DNA of 64,000 bases from Verrucomicrobiota bacterium (GTDB lineage: Bacteria; Verrucomicrobiota; Verrucomicrobiia; Limisphaerales; UBA9464), in NCBI GenBank assembly GCA_947454705.1, contig CANGKZ010000011.1:1-64000 (forward strand). Direction: 5' to 3'. Positions 9,282-18,520 of this stretch are shown piece by piece. The first letter of the stretch is position 1. Each line of letters begins with the position of its first letter. The position numbers and the translations under genes are program-made. The notes beneath the pieces are model-generated. The model had not been told where the DNA came from. It saw only the letters and a program-made list of their open reading frames with translations, and did not search any database.

Positions 9282-9412
9282 ACCCCAGATGGACACGGAT
9301 GAAACTGCGCGGAACGAAAGCACTCATGGATCACCCAGAAGGTGAAACCCCTTTAGCCCAGTCGAGCTGCCCATCTCCCTCTCTATCTGTGTGAATCTGT
9401 GTCCATCTGGGG
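9282..9412. repeat. Family C interspersed repeat with inverted termini, copy 2
   Basis: ACCCCAGATGGACACGGAT ... ATCTGTGTCCATCTGGGGG; interior GATCACCCAGAAGGTGAAAC matches the reverse complement of the copy 1 interior. Confidence 0.7.
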
Positions 9413-9480
9413 GCTCAACTGCCGTTTCCTGGTTGAACGGTTCAAGGACGCGGAAAACCGCCGCGGCGTGCTCGCTCACA

Positions 9481-9515
9481 CGGATGGAGTCCCGCGTTCA
9501 CGCGGCTCTGCTGTG
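9481..9515. repeat. Family A hairpin fragment
   Basis: ATGGAGTCCCGCGTTCACGCGGCTCTGCTG, the inverted form of CAGCAGAGCCGCGTAAACGCGGTACTCCAT. Confidence 0.6.
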
Positions 9516-9615
9516 GGACGGTGAATTCCTTGGCGGGATCGAATTCATCCCTCTGGTTAAATTCTCCCGCGCCAACCGGCAGTGCTGAAGTTGAAAGACC
9601 GAACCGTCGCCCGTC

Positions 9616-10350
9616 TCAATTTCCCCGGAACACTTTTTTGGTGGAAGTTCCGACAAACACGAACCCGAACTTCGGCGTGCCGAAGATGAAGTATGGTTCA
9701 ATCATTCCCGGATAAACCGGACGGCGAAGGGTCAGGGTCTTATATTCGGAACCGAATCCCGCGTTGCGAAGCAGCGACTCGGCTTCCTCCAGATTCATCT
9801 CCACCGGCCATGGCAGGAGCATGTCTCCCAGCCAGGGCGCCGGGGTGAAATCGATCTGGGGATCGGCCTGTGGATCCGATTGTTGTGCCACGACAGTCCC
9901 ATTTGGGACATGAAGGACCGCGCGTAGGCCCACTCCATCCGGCAATTCGGTCACAGTGGAGGTCAGCAACGGAGACGACTCCAAAAGGGTGGCCTCTGGA
10001 TAGGCTTCACGGACTTTTACGATCAGGCGATCCAGTTGGGCATTGAACCCGGGCGTGTCGTAGGTGCGGATGCGGAAGAATGCCGTGTCCGGTGGAGTAC
10101 CAACGACATTCGTCCACCCCGCCCGTCCCGCCGGGATTGATTGCACGGCCATCACCGACCACGACGGGTTCACCAGCGAAGGAGAAAACTCCCAGACCGC
10201 TCGAAGGGTTTGGGGTGGGGCGTCGGCCTCGAGTCGCCAGCCACCGGGATCCGCCGCGATACGAATCGTGGCGGAACTGTCCTGAGCCTCGGAGCGGCCG
10301 TGGAGGCCTAGCATGAGGATCAGTGCAGCGACGGGGGTTCCGAACTTCAT
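9616..10350 (-). CDS. Exported hypothetical protein
   Basis: Signal peptide MKFGTPVAALILMLGLHGRSEAQ; 244 aa; no family recognised. Confidence 0.65.
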   Translation of the reverse strand: MKFGTPVAALILMLGLHGRSEAQDSSATIRIAADPGGWRLEADAPPQTLRAVWEFSPSLVNPSWSVMAVQSIPAGRAGWTNVVGTPPDTAFFRIRTYDTPGFNAQLDRLIVKVREAYPEATLLESSPLLTSTVTELPDGVGLRAVLHVPNGTVVAQQSDPQADPQIDFTPAPWLGDMLLPWPVEMNLEEAESLLRNAGFGSEYKTLTLRRPVYPGMIEPYFIFGTPKFGFVFVGTSTKKVFRGN

Positions 10351-10572
10351 GGACGCAGTCTAACCGCAGTCGGTCCCTGTTTTCCACTGGATCAACGGTC
10401 GGTTTTCTTCCAGAAGCTCAAAATTCTTCGGGGCCTCAGTCTTTAAGCCGGCAGCAGAGTTTTGGATCTCGGTGCCCACTCTTGGGTCAGTTCACCTGAA
10501 CCACCCGGAATAATTGAGCGCTGGCATTCACGTCAAAAGTCCGAACGAGCGTCGGATGGTTCACGTGAGCAC

Positions 10573-10733
10573 GGTGCGGCCGTTGATGGTTGGGACTCTA
10601 TTGGCAGACCTCAGCGGCAATTTCGGGGACCCGAAGAGTTGAGACTCAAAACTTGAGAGGATACCTGGGGGAAAAACTACCGAGGTGTGGGTAGAGAAGG
10701 GGCAAGTTGGAGCGAGTGAAGGGAATCGAACCC
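10573..10733. repeat. Left copy of about 165-bp imperfect direct repeat (att-like)
   Basis: GGTGTGGGTAGAGAAGGGGCAAGTTGGAGCGAGTGAAGGGAATCGAACCC nearly identical to 24300-24350; weaker similarity extends back to GGTGCGGCCGTTGAT (10573). Confidence 0.8.
10708..10733 (-). pseudogene. tRNA-Gly 3' fragment (T-arm to CCA)
   Basis: Minus strand GGGTTCGATTCCCTTCACTCGCTCCA, matching the 3' end of the tRNA-Gly at 24325-24401 with one mismatch. Confidence 0.8.
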
Positions 10734-10777
10734 ACACGGTCCAACTTGTCGCCCTGATATCAGTTCGACGTAAGGGC

Positions 10778-11413
10778 TCATGTCAGAAGGAGTTTAGCAA
10801 AAGCGGTATTCCCTTCAAGTTTACATCCACGGGCTAAATAGCCGGAAAGGTTGTCAGGAATTGTCAGGAAAACGAACAGCGCCCCGGCTTGTGGGTTTTC
10901 CTGAAGAGGTTCGCTGACCAGCGACGGAAGGCCATTGAAGCCCTTGCGCATGTCGCAGGGTTCCACCGCCAGAAAGGCCTTCAGGCTCGCGGCGAAACTC
11001 GGCATGACGCAAGCCTCCGAACGAGTTGGATCACTCGCGGGATCTGGGACGAGTGAATGAATTTCAATCGAACTGCTCGGGGGGGCGACAGTCAGCGGCT
11101 CCAGCTTTGAGCTGGGGATCACCGTCTCGATGAAATCAACGGGTTTGGTGTGTGGACGGCGACGCTTCGGTGAGGCACCCGGCTTCAATCGCCGCTGTCG
11201 GAGCCAACCAGCAAAGGTCGGGTACTTCACGCCGATGTGCTTGGCGAACTCCACCCCGCTGGTTCCGCTGCGGTCAAACTCCGCAAGAATCTTAGCCCGC
11301 TTCTCAGCCGAGGTTTGCATCCGCCCCACAGAATCCGACTTCAACAACTGCGTATCCGAAGGCATAAACGTCATAATGAAACCACTATGACCCTTATGCT
11401 CCGCTCCAAACAC
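10778..11413 (-). pseudogene. IS66-family TnpA-TnpB accessory remnant (fused/truncated)
   Basis: KRAKILAEFDRSGTSGVEFAKHIGVKYPTFAGWLRQRR (TnpA-like) followed in frame by VFLAVEP-like AFLAVEPCDMRKGFNGLPSLV...GALFVF (TnpB-like), which then loses the family pattern. Confidence 0.75.
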
Positions 11414-11576
11414 CGGCGCTATGTGTGACGCTTACGGTCATGGCTCGCAGCGGCATAACCTTAGCCGAGGCCGGCCGCACCGTCGGGGAGCATCCACAAA
11501 GGGTCTGGACGGTCCTACTCCACCACGTCGCCCACCCCTGAATGCGGGAAGCTAAAACCGTCTGGCAAAACCAACA

Positions 11577-11840
11577 TCACCGACGCCCGAGGAGGCCGGC
11601 CTTGCGGGACTGGTACTCCGCGTCGGAAATCTGCCCGAGATCCCGCATCTCGCGCAGTTTCGTCAGGTGGGTGCGGATGGCTGGGCTGGCATCGGCGGGG
11701 ATGTCATCGACCCGAACCTCCGTCGCGGGTGGCGCCGCCGCGGGCTGCTGAACCGGAGGCGGCGGCGTTTTGCACCCCACACCCAAGGCGAGGCAACCGA
11801 GAAGCAACCCGGTCGCCAACGAAGACTTCGAGATAGTCAT
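11577..11840 (-). CDS. Small lipoprotein with SHOCT-like C-terminus
   Basis: Lipobox LGVGC; C-terminal LTKLREMRDLGQISDAEYQSRKAGLLGRR. Confidence 0.7.
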   Translation of the reverse strand: MTISKSSLATGLLLGCLALGVGCKTPPPPVQQPAAAPPATEVRVDDIPADASPAIRTHLTKLREMRDLGQISDAEYQSRKAGLLGRR

Positions 11841-11868
11841 AACAGTTTCTTGGAGGCGCAGCCGTCGC

Positions 11869-12450
11869 CTATTTCGAGACTTGGGAAATCCGTATCCGCC
11901 CCGCCAGCTTCACGCCAGCGGGGACGGGCGCGCAAACGAAGCGGTCAAGAATCACCGACAGCTCCAGTGGATTGCCCGATCCCGCCTCGGCGATCCGGCG
12001 GGCAGCCTGCAACACCGCTTGGTCAATGGCGGCGCCCAGATCTCCATCCGATGCGGAAACCTCAACCGCGGCGTCCGCCTTGACTGCATTCCGCGTCGCA
12101 GGCGGGCGGGCCGCGGTCCAAGGCAGTTCCATCCATACCCAACCGGCCTTAACGGAGCGTGACGGGGGGCCGAGGCCCCGCAGTTCACCGGCTTGATGCG
12201 AAGACTCGTGTAACACCTCGCGCACAGGTTCCAGTTGGAAGCGTTTGATCTCACCCGTCGCGAGCGAAACGAGGCGGAGCAGGCGTAGCTCTGCGGCCAA
12301 GTCGGCGCGTTCCACAGCGGAGGCAGATTGGCTACGAAGGGGCGCCAACCCCACGAGGTTTAGGCTGGGCTCCACGAAGTTGCCCCCAGAGCCATCCTTG
12401 GCAGAACAGCCGGCCAGAAGGCCAAGCATCAGAATCACCACGCCCCTCAC
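11869..12450 (-). CDS. Predicted lipoprotein, hypothetical
   Basis: GTG start gives MRGVVILMLGLLAGCSAKDGSG lipoprotein signal; a longer TTG start at 12498 would overlap the upstream stop. Confidence 0.7.
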   Translation of the reverse strand: MRGVVILMLGLLAGCSAKDGSGGNFVEPSLNLVGLAPLRSQSASAVERADLAAELRLLRLVSLATGEIKRFQLEPVREVLHESSHQAGELRGLGPPSRSVKAGWVWMELPWTAARPPATRNAVKADAAVEVSASDGDLGAAIDQAVLQAARRIAEAGSGNPLELSVILDRFVCAPVPAGVKLAGRIRISQVSK

Positions 12451-12494
12451 TTTGTTTACGAAGGAAGGCACAGAAAACGGTTTTTGAGGCGGTC

Positions 12495-14189
12495 TCAAAA
12501 GTCGTCGTCGGACTTTTTCGGCTTGGCGCCCACAGCGCCGTCCAGCGTCTCGGAGCCCTGGCCGCCGCCGGTCTTGGATTTGGCCTTGGAGGCGGCATCT
12601 TTCTTCTTCTGCGCCGCGACGCGGGCCGCGGTCTGCTTATCGAGCGCGTCAGCACCGTCCTGGTGCCCCTGGCCGTACGAGGCTGGGTCGTCTTTGGATG
12701 CCTGCTTTGAGGCTTCCAGCTTATCTTTGCGGCCCTGAAGCCGGGCATTCTCACGGTTGGCGGCAATTGCGGCCGCATAGTTGATCTCCTCGACCGTTCG
12801 GGCCGCCTTGACAGACTCAGGCCCGATGCCACTGATTGTGACGAGCAGCTTGGTGCGCGTGAGGGGATGCTCTACTTCGACCTCGTGAATTCGGCTGAGG
12901 CCGTTGAGGTTCTGCCCCTCCAGCTTCTGGACGATGGTCTTGGACAGGGATTCCAGCGCCTGCTCCCCTTCGCGCCCATCGGCTTTCAGAACGGTCTTGG
13001 CCAGTTGCTCTGCGGTCTTGGCGACCTCCACATCCGCACGGAGGCTCAGGACGGTCATCTGGTCCGCCATCAGGCGTGCAACGTCCCGGTTCTTCTCCAT
13101 TCGGGAGGCCCCTTTCACCACCGCGCGTGCCGCGATGCCGATAAAATAGCGCTGACCACGCTCATCCATGAACGTGCGAGGGCCGACCATGGCGCCAAGA
13201 TCCTGGCCCTCCAACCATTCGGCGAGAGTCAGGCCCTGTTTTGGGGCGTCCAGGGTCACTTCCTGGCCCTGAACGATGGCGCGTGTGGCCTTCTCTAACC
13301 CGACGCTCCAGACTAGGGCGACTACGACCGTATATTTCTCGTCCAAGCTGCTCCAAGCCTCGGTTTGATAAATGCAACTGGAGCCAAAAAGCGGCATCTT
13401 CGCGAGCTTGGTGATCTTGTTGCTGAAGGTGCGCGTGACGGCGCCAGCCTGCTTCCTGATTTCGGCCTCCACTTTCGCCAACTCCTGGGTGGCCTGCTGG
13501 TAGCGTGTCTTGGCGCGTTCGTACCGCGCGCGCTTCTCCTCTTCGATCTTCTCTCTTGAGTAAATGGCATCCAGCCGTTTGATGGCGGCATCCATCAAGG
13601 CATTGACACGATCCCGGGTGGTGGCGCCGCGCAGGGCTTCGGCCCCGGTCTGGTCGAGGTCGGCCAGCAGCAGGGCGACCGCCTGCTGCTGGGCGGCCAA
13701 TTGCCGCTGCAGGCGCTCCTCCTGCTCACCGAAAGCGGCGTTTAGGTCCGTGCCCGGGGTCTGGGCCTGCATCAGGACGTCGAGTTTGGAGTTCGCAAAC
13801 TCCACGATCTGCGACCGGGCGTCCAGCAGCGCTCGTTGCGCCGCGATCTCGCGGTTGACACAAAACGTAGCGGGGTCGATCGACGGATCCTCGGAGTTGA
13901 ACTCGCCCTTGCCCACGGCGATGTAGCGCTGCCTGGCTTCGTCCCAGCCCTCTTGGAAACGGCCTTCTTTGAGCCACTTCTTGATCAAGGTATCCGCGGA
14001 TGCCCCAGCTTGGTAGTGGTTGCCGCCGCCCGCCGCTTGAGTTTGAGCTTGTTGGACCGCCTGCACTCCGCCGTCGCCGCGCACATCGACCGTGGCGGCC
14101 GGACTCACAGGGGCCTGGCCGATGGCCAAGTTTTCCGAAAGGAGGAGTATAAACGCCGCCGCCACACTGACACTCGATTTAGGGTTCAT
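12495..14189 (-). CDS. Large exported hypothetical protein (564 aa), coiled-coil region and charged tail
   Basis: Signal-like N-terminus; begins 10 bp after the upstream gene; GKPKKSDDDF-type charged C-terminus. Confidence 0.75.
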   Translation of the reverse strand: MNPKSSVSVAAAFILLLSENLAIGQAPVSPAATVDVRGDGGVQAVQQAQTQAAGGGNHYQAGASADTLIKKWLKEGRFQEGWDEARQRYIAVGKGEFNSEDPSIDPATFCVNREIAAQRALLDARSQIVEFANSKLDVLMQAQTPGTDLNAAFGEQEERLQRQLAAQQQAVALLLADLDQTGAEALRGATTRDRVNALMDAAIKRLDAIYSREKIEEEKRARYERAKTRYQQATQELAKVEAEIRKQAGAVTRTFSNKITKLAKMPLFGSSCIYQTEAWSSLDEKYTVVVALVWSVGLEKATRAIVQGQEVTLDAPKQGLTLAEWLEGQDLGAMVGPRTFMDERGQRYFIGIAARAVVKGASRMEKNRDVARLMADQMTVLSLRADVEVAKTAEQLAKTVLKADGREGEQALESLSKTIVQKLEGQNLNGLSRIHEVEVEHPLTRTKLLVTISGIGPESVKAARTVEEINYAAAIAANRENARLQGRKDKLEASKQASKDDPASYGQGHQDGADALDKQTAARVAAQKKKDAASKAKSKTGGGQGSETLDGAVGAKPKKSDDDF

Positions 14190-14198
14190 AGGGTCGCT

Positions 14199-15452
14199 TT
14201 ACTTGAATAGGTCATCCACTGCGCTTTCGTTACCGTTGGACTGTTTCACACCGGTCGCGGTTGGCTCCGCAGGTCGGCGGCAAATCGAGCCCACAGCGAT
14301 CGTTGCCCCGCCGGCCAGCCGTCTGCCGTACGAGACCTTGGGCAATACCCGCACGATCTCGATACGGCCGACCGACTTCTCTACCGCGCCCAGCTTCTCG
14401 CCCGTGGCGGAGTCCATTATCGTGTCGCCGACCGCGAAGACCTCGAACTGCTGGCCCTCCAAGACGGTCTCCCCACCGCGGTCAATCGCCACCTCTCCGT
14501 CCACCAGTTCCGCCACGCGGATCGGATAGATCGTGTCTAGGATGCGATCCGAGAATTGGCGGCAGACCCAATCCACCAGCGCGAGGTGCGGGGTGGCGCC
14601 CCCGAATTTCACTTTCACGAATTGGTTGAGGAGTTGGTTCACCGCCAGCACAGTCTGGCCCGAGTCCACTCGAATCACGCGAATCGAGACCAATCCCGAG
14701 GGCCGCGTCACGGTCGAAGTCGTAGTCCCAACCTGGACCGTGTTCTGGGCGATGGCAAAGGACTCGCAGGAGCCTACCACCAGATAATCGGCTCTCAACC
14801 GGGAGGCCCGGCGAATTAGCGTTTGGAGTCCGGTTTCGAGGTCCGTATCTGACTCGCCCACGCGGCTCAGTTCACCGGCAAACGTCTCGTCGAGCACTGC
14901 GAACTTGCGGCTCGAAGCGAGATAGGCAACCAAGCCTTGGCGGAAGCCAACCGCGAGGGAGTCGGGGGTTAGTTTGCCGGCCGGGGTGCTGCACTCACCC
15001 ACGACCTGGAAAGGCAGGATAAGGAGGGATTTACGGCCTTCCCGGGGCTCCAGAACGACGGTGGCGATTGTCACGTCCAGTTCGACTCGGTAGAGGCCAT
15101 CTGTGGACCTCCCCTCAGAAGTAACCTCCCAGGATGAGACCAGCCCCTTGGTGGTTTTTTGTACGCGGGAGATGTATTCCTCGCGGCTGCTAAACGAGCT
15201 CTTGCCCTTCTTCGTGATCTCCAGGCTGCCTAGCTCGGTGGCTGTCATCGCGTCGAGCTTTACCCCCGTTACCTTGGAAACCGCCTCCACCAAGGCCGCC
15301 TCGATGGCCTTGGCCCGACCAGGCTCCAGCGCCACGGCTTGCACCGTCCGGGTGGTCACCTCGGCTGCGAAGGTCGACGAGGCGAGGAAGGATAGGAGGA
15401 CGCCCCAAAGTAGCGGGTGGGCACGGGCGAGGATCATAGGCGTTCGAGGCAC
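14199..15452 (-). CDS. FlgT/CsgG-like exported protein
   Basis: Signal peptide; N-terminal ALEPGRAKAIEAALVEAVSKVTGVKL, middle SLLILPFQVVGE...SRKFAVLDE, C-terminal VAELVDGEVAIDRGGETVLEGQQFEVF; alternative ATG start at 15437. Confidence 0.6.
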   Translation of the reverse strand: MPRTPMILARAHPLLWGVLLSFLASSTFAAEVTTRTVQAVALEPGRAKAIEAALVEAVSKVTGVKLDAMTATELGSLEITKKGKSSFSSREEYISRVQKTTKGLVSSWEVTSEGRSTDGLYRVELDVTIATVVLEPREGRKSLLILPFQVVGECSTPAGKLTPDSLAVGFRQGLVAYLASSRKFAVLDETFAGELSRVGESDTDLETGLQTLIRRASRLRADYLVVGSCESFAIAQNTVQVGTTTSTVTRPSGLVSIRVIRVDSGQTVLAVNQLLNQFVKVKFGGATPHLALVDWVCRQFSDRILDTIYPIRVAELVDGEVAIDRGGETVLEGQQFEVFAVGDTIMDSATGEKLGAVEKSVGRIEIVRVLPKVSYGRRLAGGATIAVGSICRRPAEPTATGVKQSNGNESAVDDLFK

Positions 15453-15522
15453 AAAATATTCGCGAACCGACGCGGGCGATTACCGATCTGATTCCTAAGC
15501 TCCGGTCGGAGGCGCGCCTTCC

Positions 15523-16161
15523 TCATTTGGGGGGCTGGAAGTCGTGTTCGTCTCCCGGGGGATTTAGGCCCTTGGCCTTGGCGAGCTTGTAGCCCATGGA
15601 TGCCATCTTGGCGAAGGTGCCCAGATCTTTGGTGCAAGCCAAGCCGAGGTACACCAGTTGCGGCTGGCTAGCCAACGCCGCGGGATTCTTGTCCGTCACA
15701 TTCTTGATGGCCAGGGCGGTCGAGCCGGCCACAACCATGTAATCGGGCCAGGCCTCCTTCACCTTGGCCTGCGCCTTGAGCAATTCCTGACCCTGTTCCT
15801 GAGTCAGTTGCAGCTTCTCCGGATGGTCGGCGTACTTAGCCATTTCCTTCGAAATCACGCCGAGCGTCTTGAACCCCAGGACGGCCTGCCCGTCCTTGGT
15901 CTTCGCGTCCGCCTCCATCTTGTTGATCTTCTCTTGAAGGCCAAACACCACGGCATAATGTTTGGATGCTTGGGTCAGCTTCTCCGAGACCGGTGTAACC
16001 TTTTCGAAGAGGCCTGCGGCGAGGCCTGAGATGTCCCCTGCTGCGTCCCCGCCACCGCCCGTCAGTTTCTTCCCCAAGCCTCCGAATTGGGCCTGGATGG
16101 GCAGGCTGCTAAGCCCCAGCAGCAGGGCGGTGACCGTTAAAACGATTCGACTGAGTTTCAT
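15523..16161 (-). CDS. Exported hypothetical protein (212 aa)
   Basis: Signal peptide MKLSRIVLTVTALLLGLSSLPIQAQ; 61 bp before the next gene on the same strand. Confidence 0.7.
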   Translation of the reverse strand: MKLSRIVLTVTALLLGLSSLPIQAQFGGLGKKLTGGGGDAAGDISGLAAGLFEKVTPVSEKLTQASKHYAVVFGLQEKINKMEADAKTKDGQAVLGFKTLGVISKEMAKYADHPEKLQLTQEQGQELLKAQAKVKEAWPDYMVVAGSTALAIKNVTDKNPAALASQPQLVYLGLACTKDLGTFAKMASMGYKLAKAKGLNPPGDEHDFQPPK

Positions 16162-16201
16162 AATAGTGTGGCGGTGCTTAGTTTCTTTTTTTCTGTATTC
16201 G

Positions 16202-16249
16202 TTGTTTACCGAAAGTTCAAAAAACGCCTTTTGCGTTCAACTTGTCAGC
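16202..16249. repeat. Perfect 48-bp inverted repeat, copy 1
   Basis: TTGTTTACCGAAAGTTCAAAAAACGCCTTTTGCGTTCAACTTGTCAGC; exact reverse complement at 18473-18520. Confidence 0.95.
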
Positions 16250-17332
16250 GATCATCTTCGCGGCGATTTTCGCGGCTCCCGTCAGCGCCGCGGTCTCCGC
16301 CTCCGTGGCGGATTCCCCGAGGCCCGCATACTGGATGGCCTCCAGCGCCCCGGCTGTCGTCGCGAAATCGTCCCGGCAGTCGATGACCTTCGCATAAACG
16401 ATGATATTAACGCGGGTGCGTCCACTTGCCGGATCGCGTTGGGGCTTCTCGATGGTCAAAGTCCCGTAGCCATAGAAGGGTAGCCGGGGCTTCATTGTGG
16501 AACAGGCCTCCGCCGCGTCTTGGATTAGCTCGGCATCCACATCATTGCCAACTTTGAAGGCCTCTATGAACTTTTCGACCGCAAAGGCCCCGTTACTCCG
16601 CTTCCGGAGTGTCGCCGCTGGTACCATTCTGAAATTCCGTTCCACCAGCGCCCCTTCCATGGCGGTATCCAGCGCGTCCGCCGTGGCCACGTCGTAGAGG
16701 ATCTTTTCGGTGCGCGCGATTTCCGCGCTCTTGCTGACTACGGCGTCGTCGAACTTGGTGGTCACAGCAACTTGGGTTTTGTCTCCCGTTACCTGCTGCA
16801 CGTCCGTCCTGGTGTCCGCTCGAAGCACGGAATTCCCTGTGATCACCTCAGTGCCGAACCGTTTCACCTCAGTCTGGCGGCGAGAGACGAAGATCAGCGA
16901 GATGTAGTTTTTGGCGCCGGACTGCTTCGGCAGCAGCAGATCAACCGATTTTTCGTTCACGTACCCGACCGCCGCCAAGCTGAGTGTTTTAGCCTTAGCA
17001 TCCACCTCAGGCACCCCCACTTGGTCCACGCCGGTCACAATCGTATCCAGGTTTCGGTTAATCGCCTCCGCCGAGGTGGTTATCAGCACCTGCCGCGGGG
17101 CGGAGCACTGCTGGATGTACTTGCGTAGAATCTCCGCCCGGCAGGCGGAAAGGGCGGTAGCTACTTCATCCGGCGCGGGCTTTTTGGCTGTGGACTTCTT
17201 GGTCGGTATGGTCACGTAGACTTGAATTCGGACTTGGTTTGCGTCTTGGGCTAACAACCGCTCGTTGCCAATCCAGCAGAGGAGTAGAGCGAACGTGAGC
17301 ACGAAGGCTCGCGTTGAGTGCAACTTTTTCAT
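16217..17332 (-). CDS. Exported hypothetical protein (371 aa)
   Basis: Signal peptide MKKLHSTRAFVLTFALLLCWIGNERLLAQ; last residues DKLNAKGVF-stop encoded by the 48-bp repeat. Confidence 0.7.
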   Translation of the reverse strand: MKKLHSTRAFVLTFALLLCWIGNERLLAQDANQVRIQVYVTIPTKKSTAKKPAPDEVATALSACRAEILRKYIQQCSAPRQVLITTSAEAINRNLDTIVTGVDQVGVPEVDAKAKTLSLAAVGYVNEKSVDLLLPKQSGAKNYISLIFVSRRQTEVKRFGTEVITGNSVLRADTRTDVQQVTGDKTQVAVTTKFDDAVVSKSAEIARTEKILYDVATADALDTAMEGALVERNFRMVPAATLRKRSNGAFAVEKFIEAFKVGNDVDAELIQDAAEACSTMKPRLPFYGYGTLTIEKPQRDPASGRTRVNIIVYAKVIDCRDDFATTAGALEAIQYAGLGESATEAETAALTGAAKIAAKMIADKLNAKGVF

Positions 17333-17341
17333 ACGGAATCT

Positions 17342-18520
17342 TCAGTTCTTGATCGTCGCCACGATAGCGAGCCAAGCCTTATCCTTGTCCGCGCCCTGCG
17401 CGAAGCGCTCCTTCAACCCGTCGTCGATGGCGGCACGGTAATACACCCGTAGTACACTGGCATCGATGGTGTCCACATGGTCTGAGGAAAACTGACGTAT
17501 GACCGCGTAAGCCCAGTCCTTGGTGAAGAGGGTACCGCTGTTCGGTTGGAATCGGACGGAGGCCATGCAACCGAAGCGCTTGGCCACTTGGCCGGGCTTG
17601 CTATATTTCTTGTCTACATAGCTAGCCGCCCCATGGAGGTTCAACACCGCGGTCACGGTAGGGGGTTTCATCTGGAGAATCCGCTCCAACGCATTCGTGC
17701 CCGCCGCCGAGAGCCGGGCCTTGTCCGAGAAATTGATGGTGAGGGCGGCGAGGGTGCCATCACCCTCCCCTACAGGCAGGACGTTCACGCCGTACCTCGC
17801 CGCGAGGAGGGAGGCGAGCCGCCCGGCGAAGTAAGCGCCCCATTTGGCCTCGTCGTCTGGGCCGGCGACCCGCAGCGCCGCACAGGTAGCCGAATCCATT
17901 TTGGCCAATTGGATCTGGAGACGACCGAAGTTGGCCTTGGGGCGGATCGGCATTGTCACAAGTTTGGACAAGGCATCGTCACCCAGGCCTCCAATCGCCT
18001 GGCGCACATGTTCGGCGAGGTATTCCGCGTCCGGTTTGGTGGTCCCAGCTCGAATCGGTTGGAACACGCCAACCGGACTACTGGCCACAATGATGGCAGT
18101 CTGAAAATCGAATACCATGACCGTGCCTGCGATTATAAGCTGGCCGAAATAATCACCTTCCAGCTCAGCGACGGCGAGATCCTCCGAATCGATAACGAGG
18201 GTAGCCATCAAGCCGTCCCCACGGCCATAGTTGAAGTCTTGGCCAACCAGCAGGTTCGCGTCAGGATGTTTGAGGGACCGCACCCGCTCCGCGAGGGTGT
18301 CGTTCAGCTGTGAGAGAAAATCCCCACGGGTTGTGAACGGAAAATTCTTTTCTCGGTCGATGGCTTTGCCTCGAAACGAGACTCCACCCCACGCCACTCG
18401 TTCCTTAGAAGCCGCGTGAGCCGCGGACACCAAGCAGAAGAATAGCAGCAAGGAGATACGCGCGCGAAATCTGCTGACAAGTTGAACGCAAAAGGCGTTT
18501 TTTGAACTTTCGGTAAACAA
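17342..18520 (-). CDS. Exported hypothetical protein; start uncertain
   Basis: Signal-like RFRARISLLLFFCLVSAAHA; TTG at 18520 gives a plausible n-region that lies in the 48-bp repeat; the ORF track extends to 18661. Confidence 0.6.
   Translation of the reverse strand: MFTESSKNAFCVQLVSRFRARISLLLFFCLVSAAHAASKERVAWGGVSFRGKAIDREKNFPFTTRGDFLSQLNDTLAERVRSLKHPDANLLVGQDFNYGRGDGLMATLVIDSEDLAVAELEGDYFGQLIIAGTVMVFDFQTAIIVASSPVGVFQPIRAGTTKPDAEYLAEHVRQAIGGLGDDALSKLVTMPIRPKANFGRLQIQLAKMDSATCAALRVAGPDDEAKWGAYFAGRLASLLAARYGVNVLPVGEGDGTLAALTINFSDKARLSAAGTNALERILQMKPPTVTAVLNLHGAASYVDKKYSKPGQVAKRFGCMASVRFQPNSGTLFTKDWAYAVIRQFSSDHVDTIDASVLRVYYRAAIDDGLKERFAQGADKDKAWLAIVATIKN
18473..18520. repeat. Perfect 48-bp inverted repeat, copy 2
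   Basis: GCTGACAAGTTGAACGCAAAAGGCGTTTTTTGAACTTTCGGTAAACAA; exact reverse complement of 16202-16249. Confidence 0.95.
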
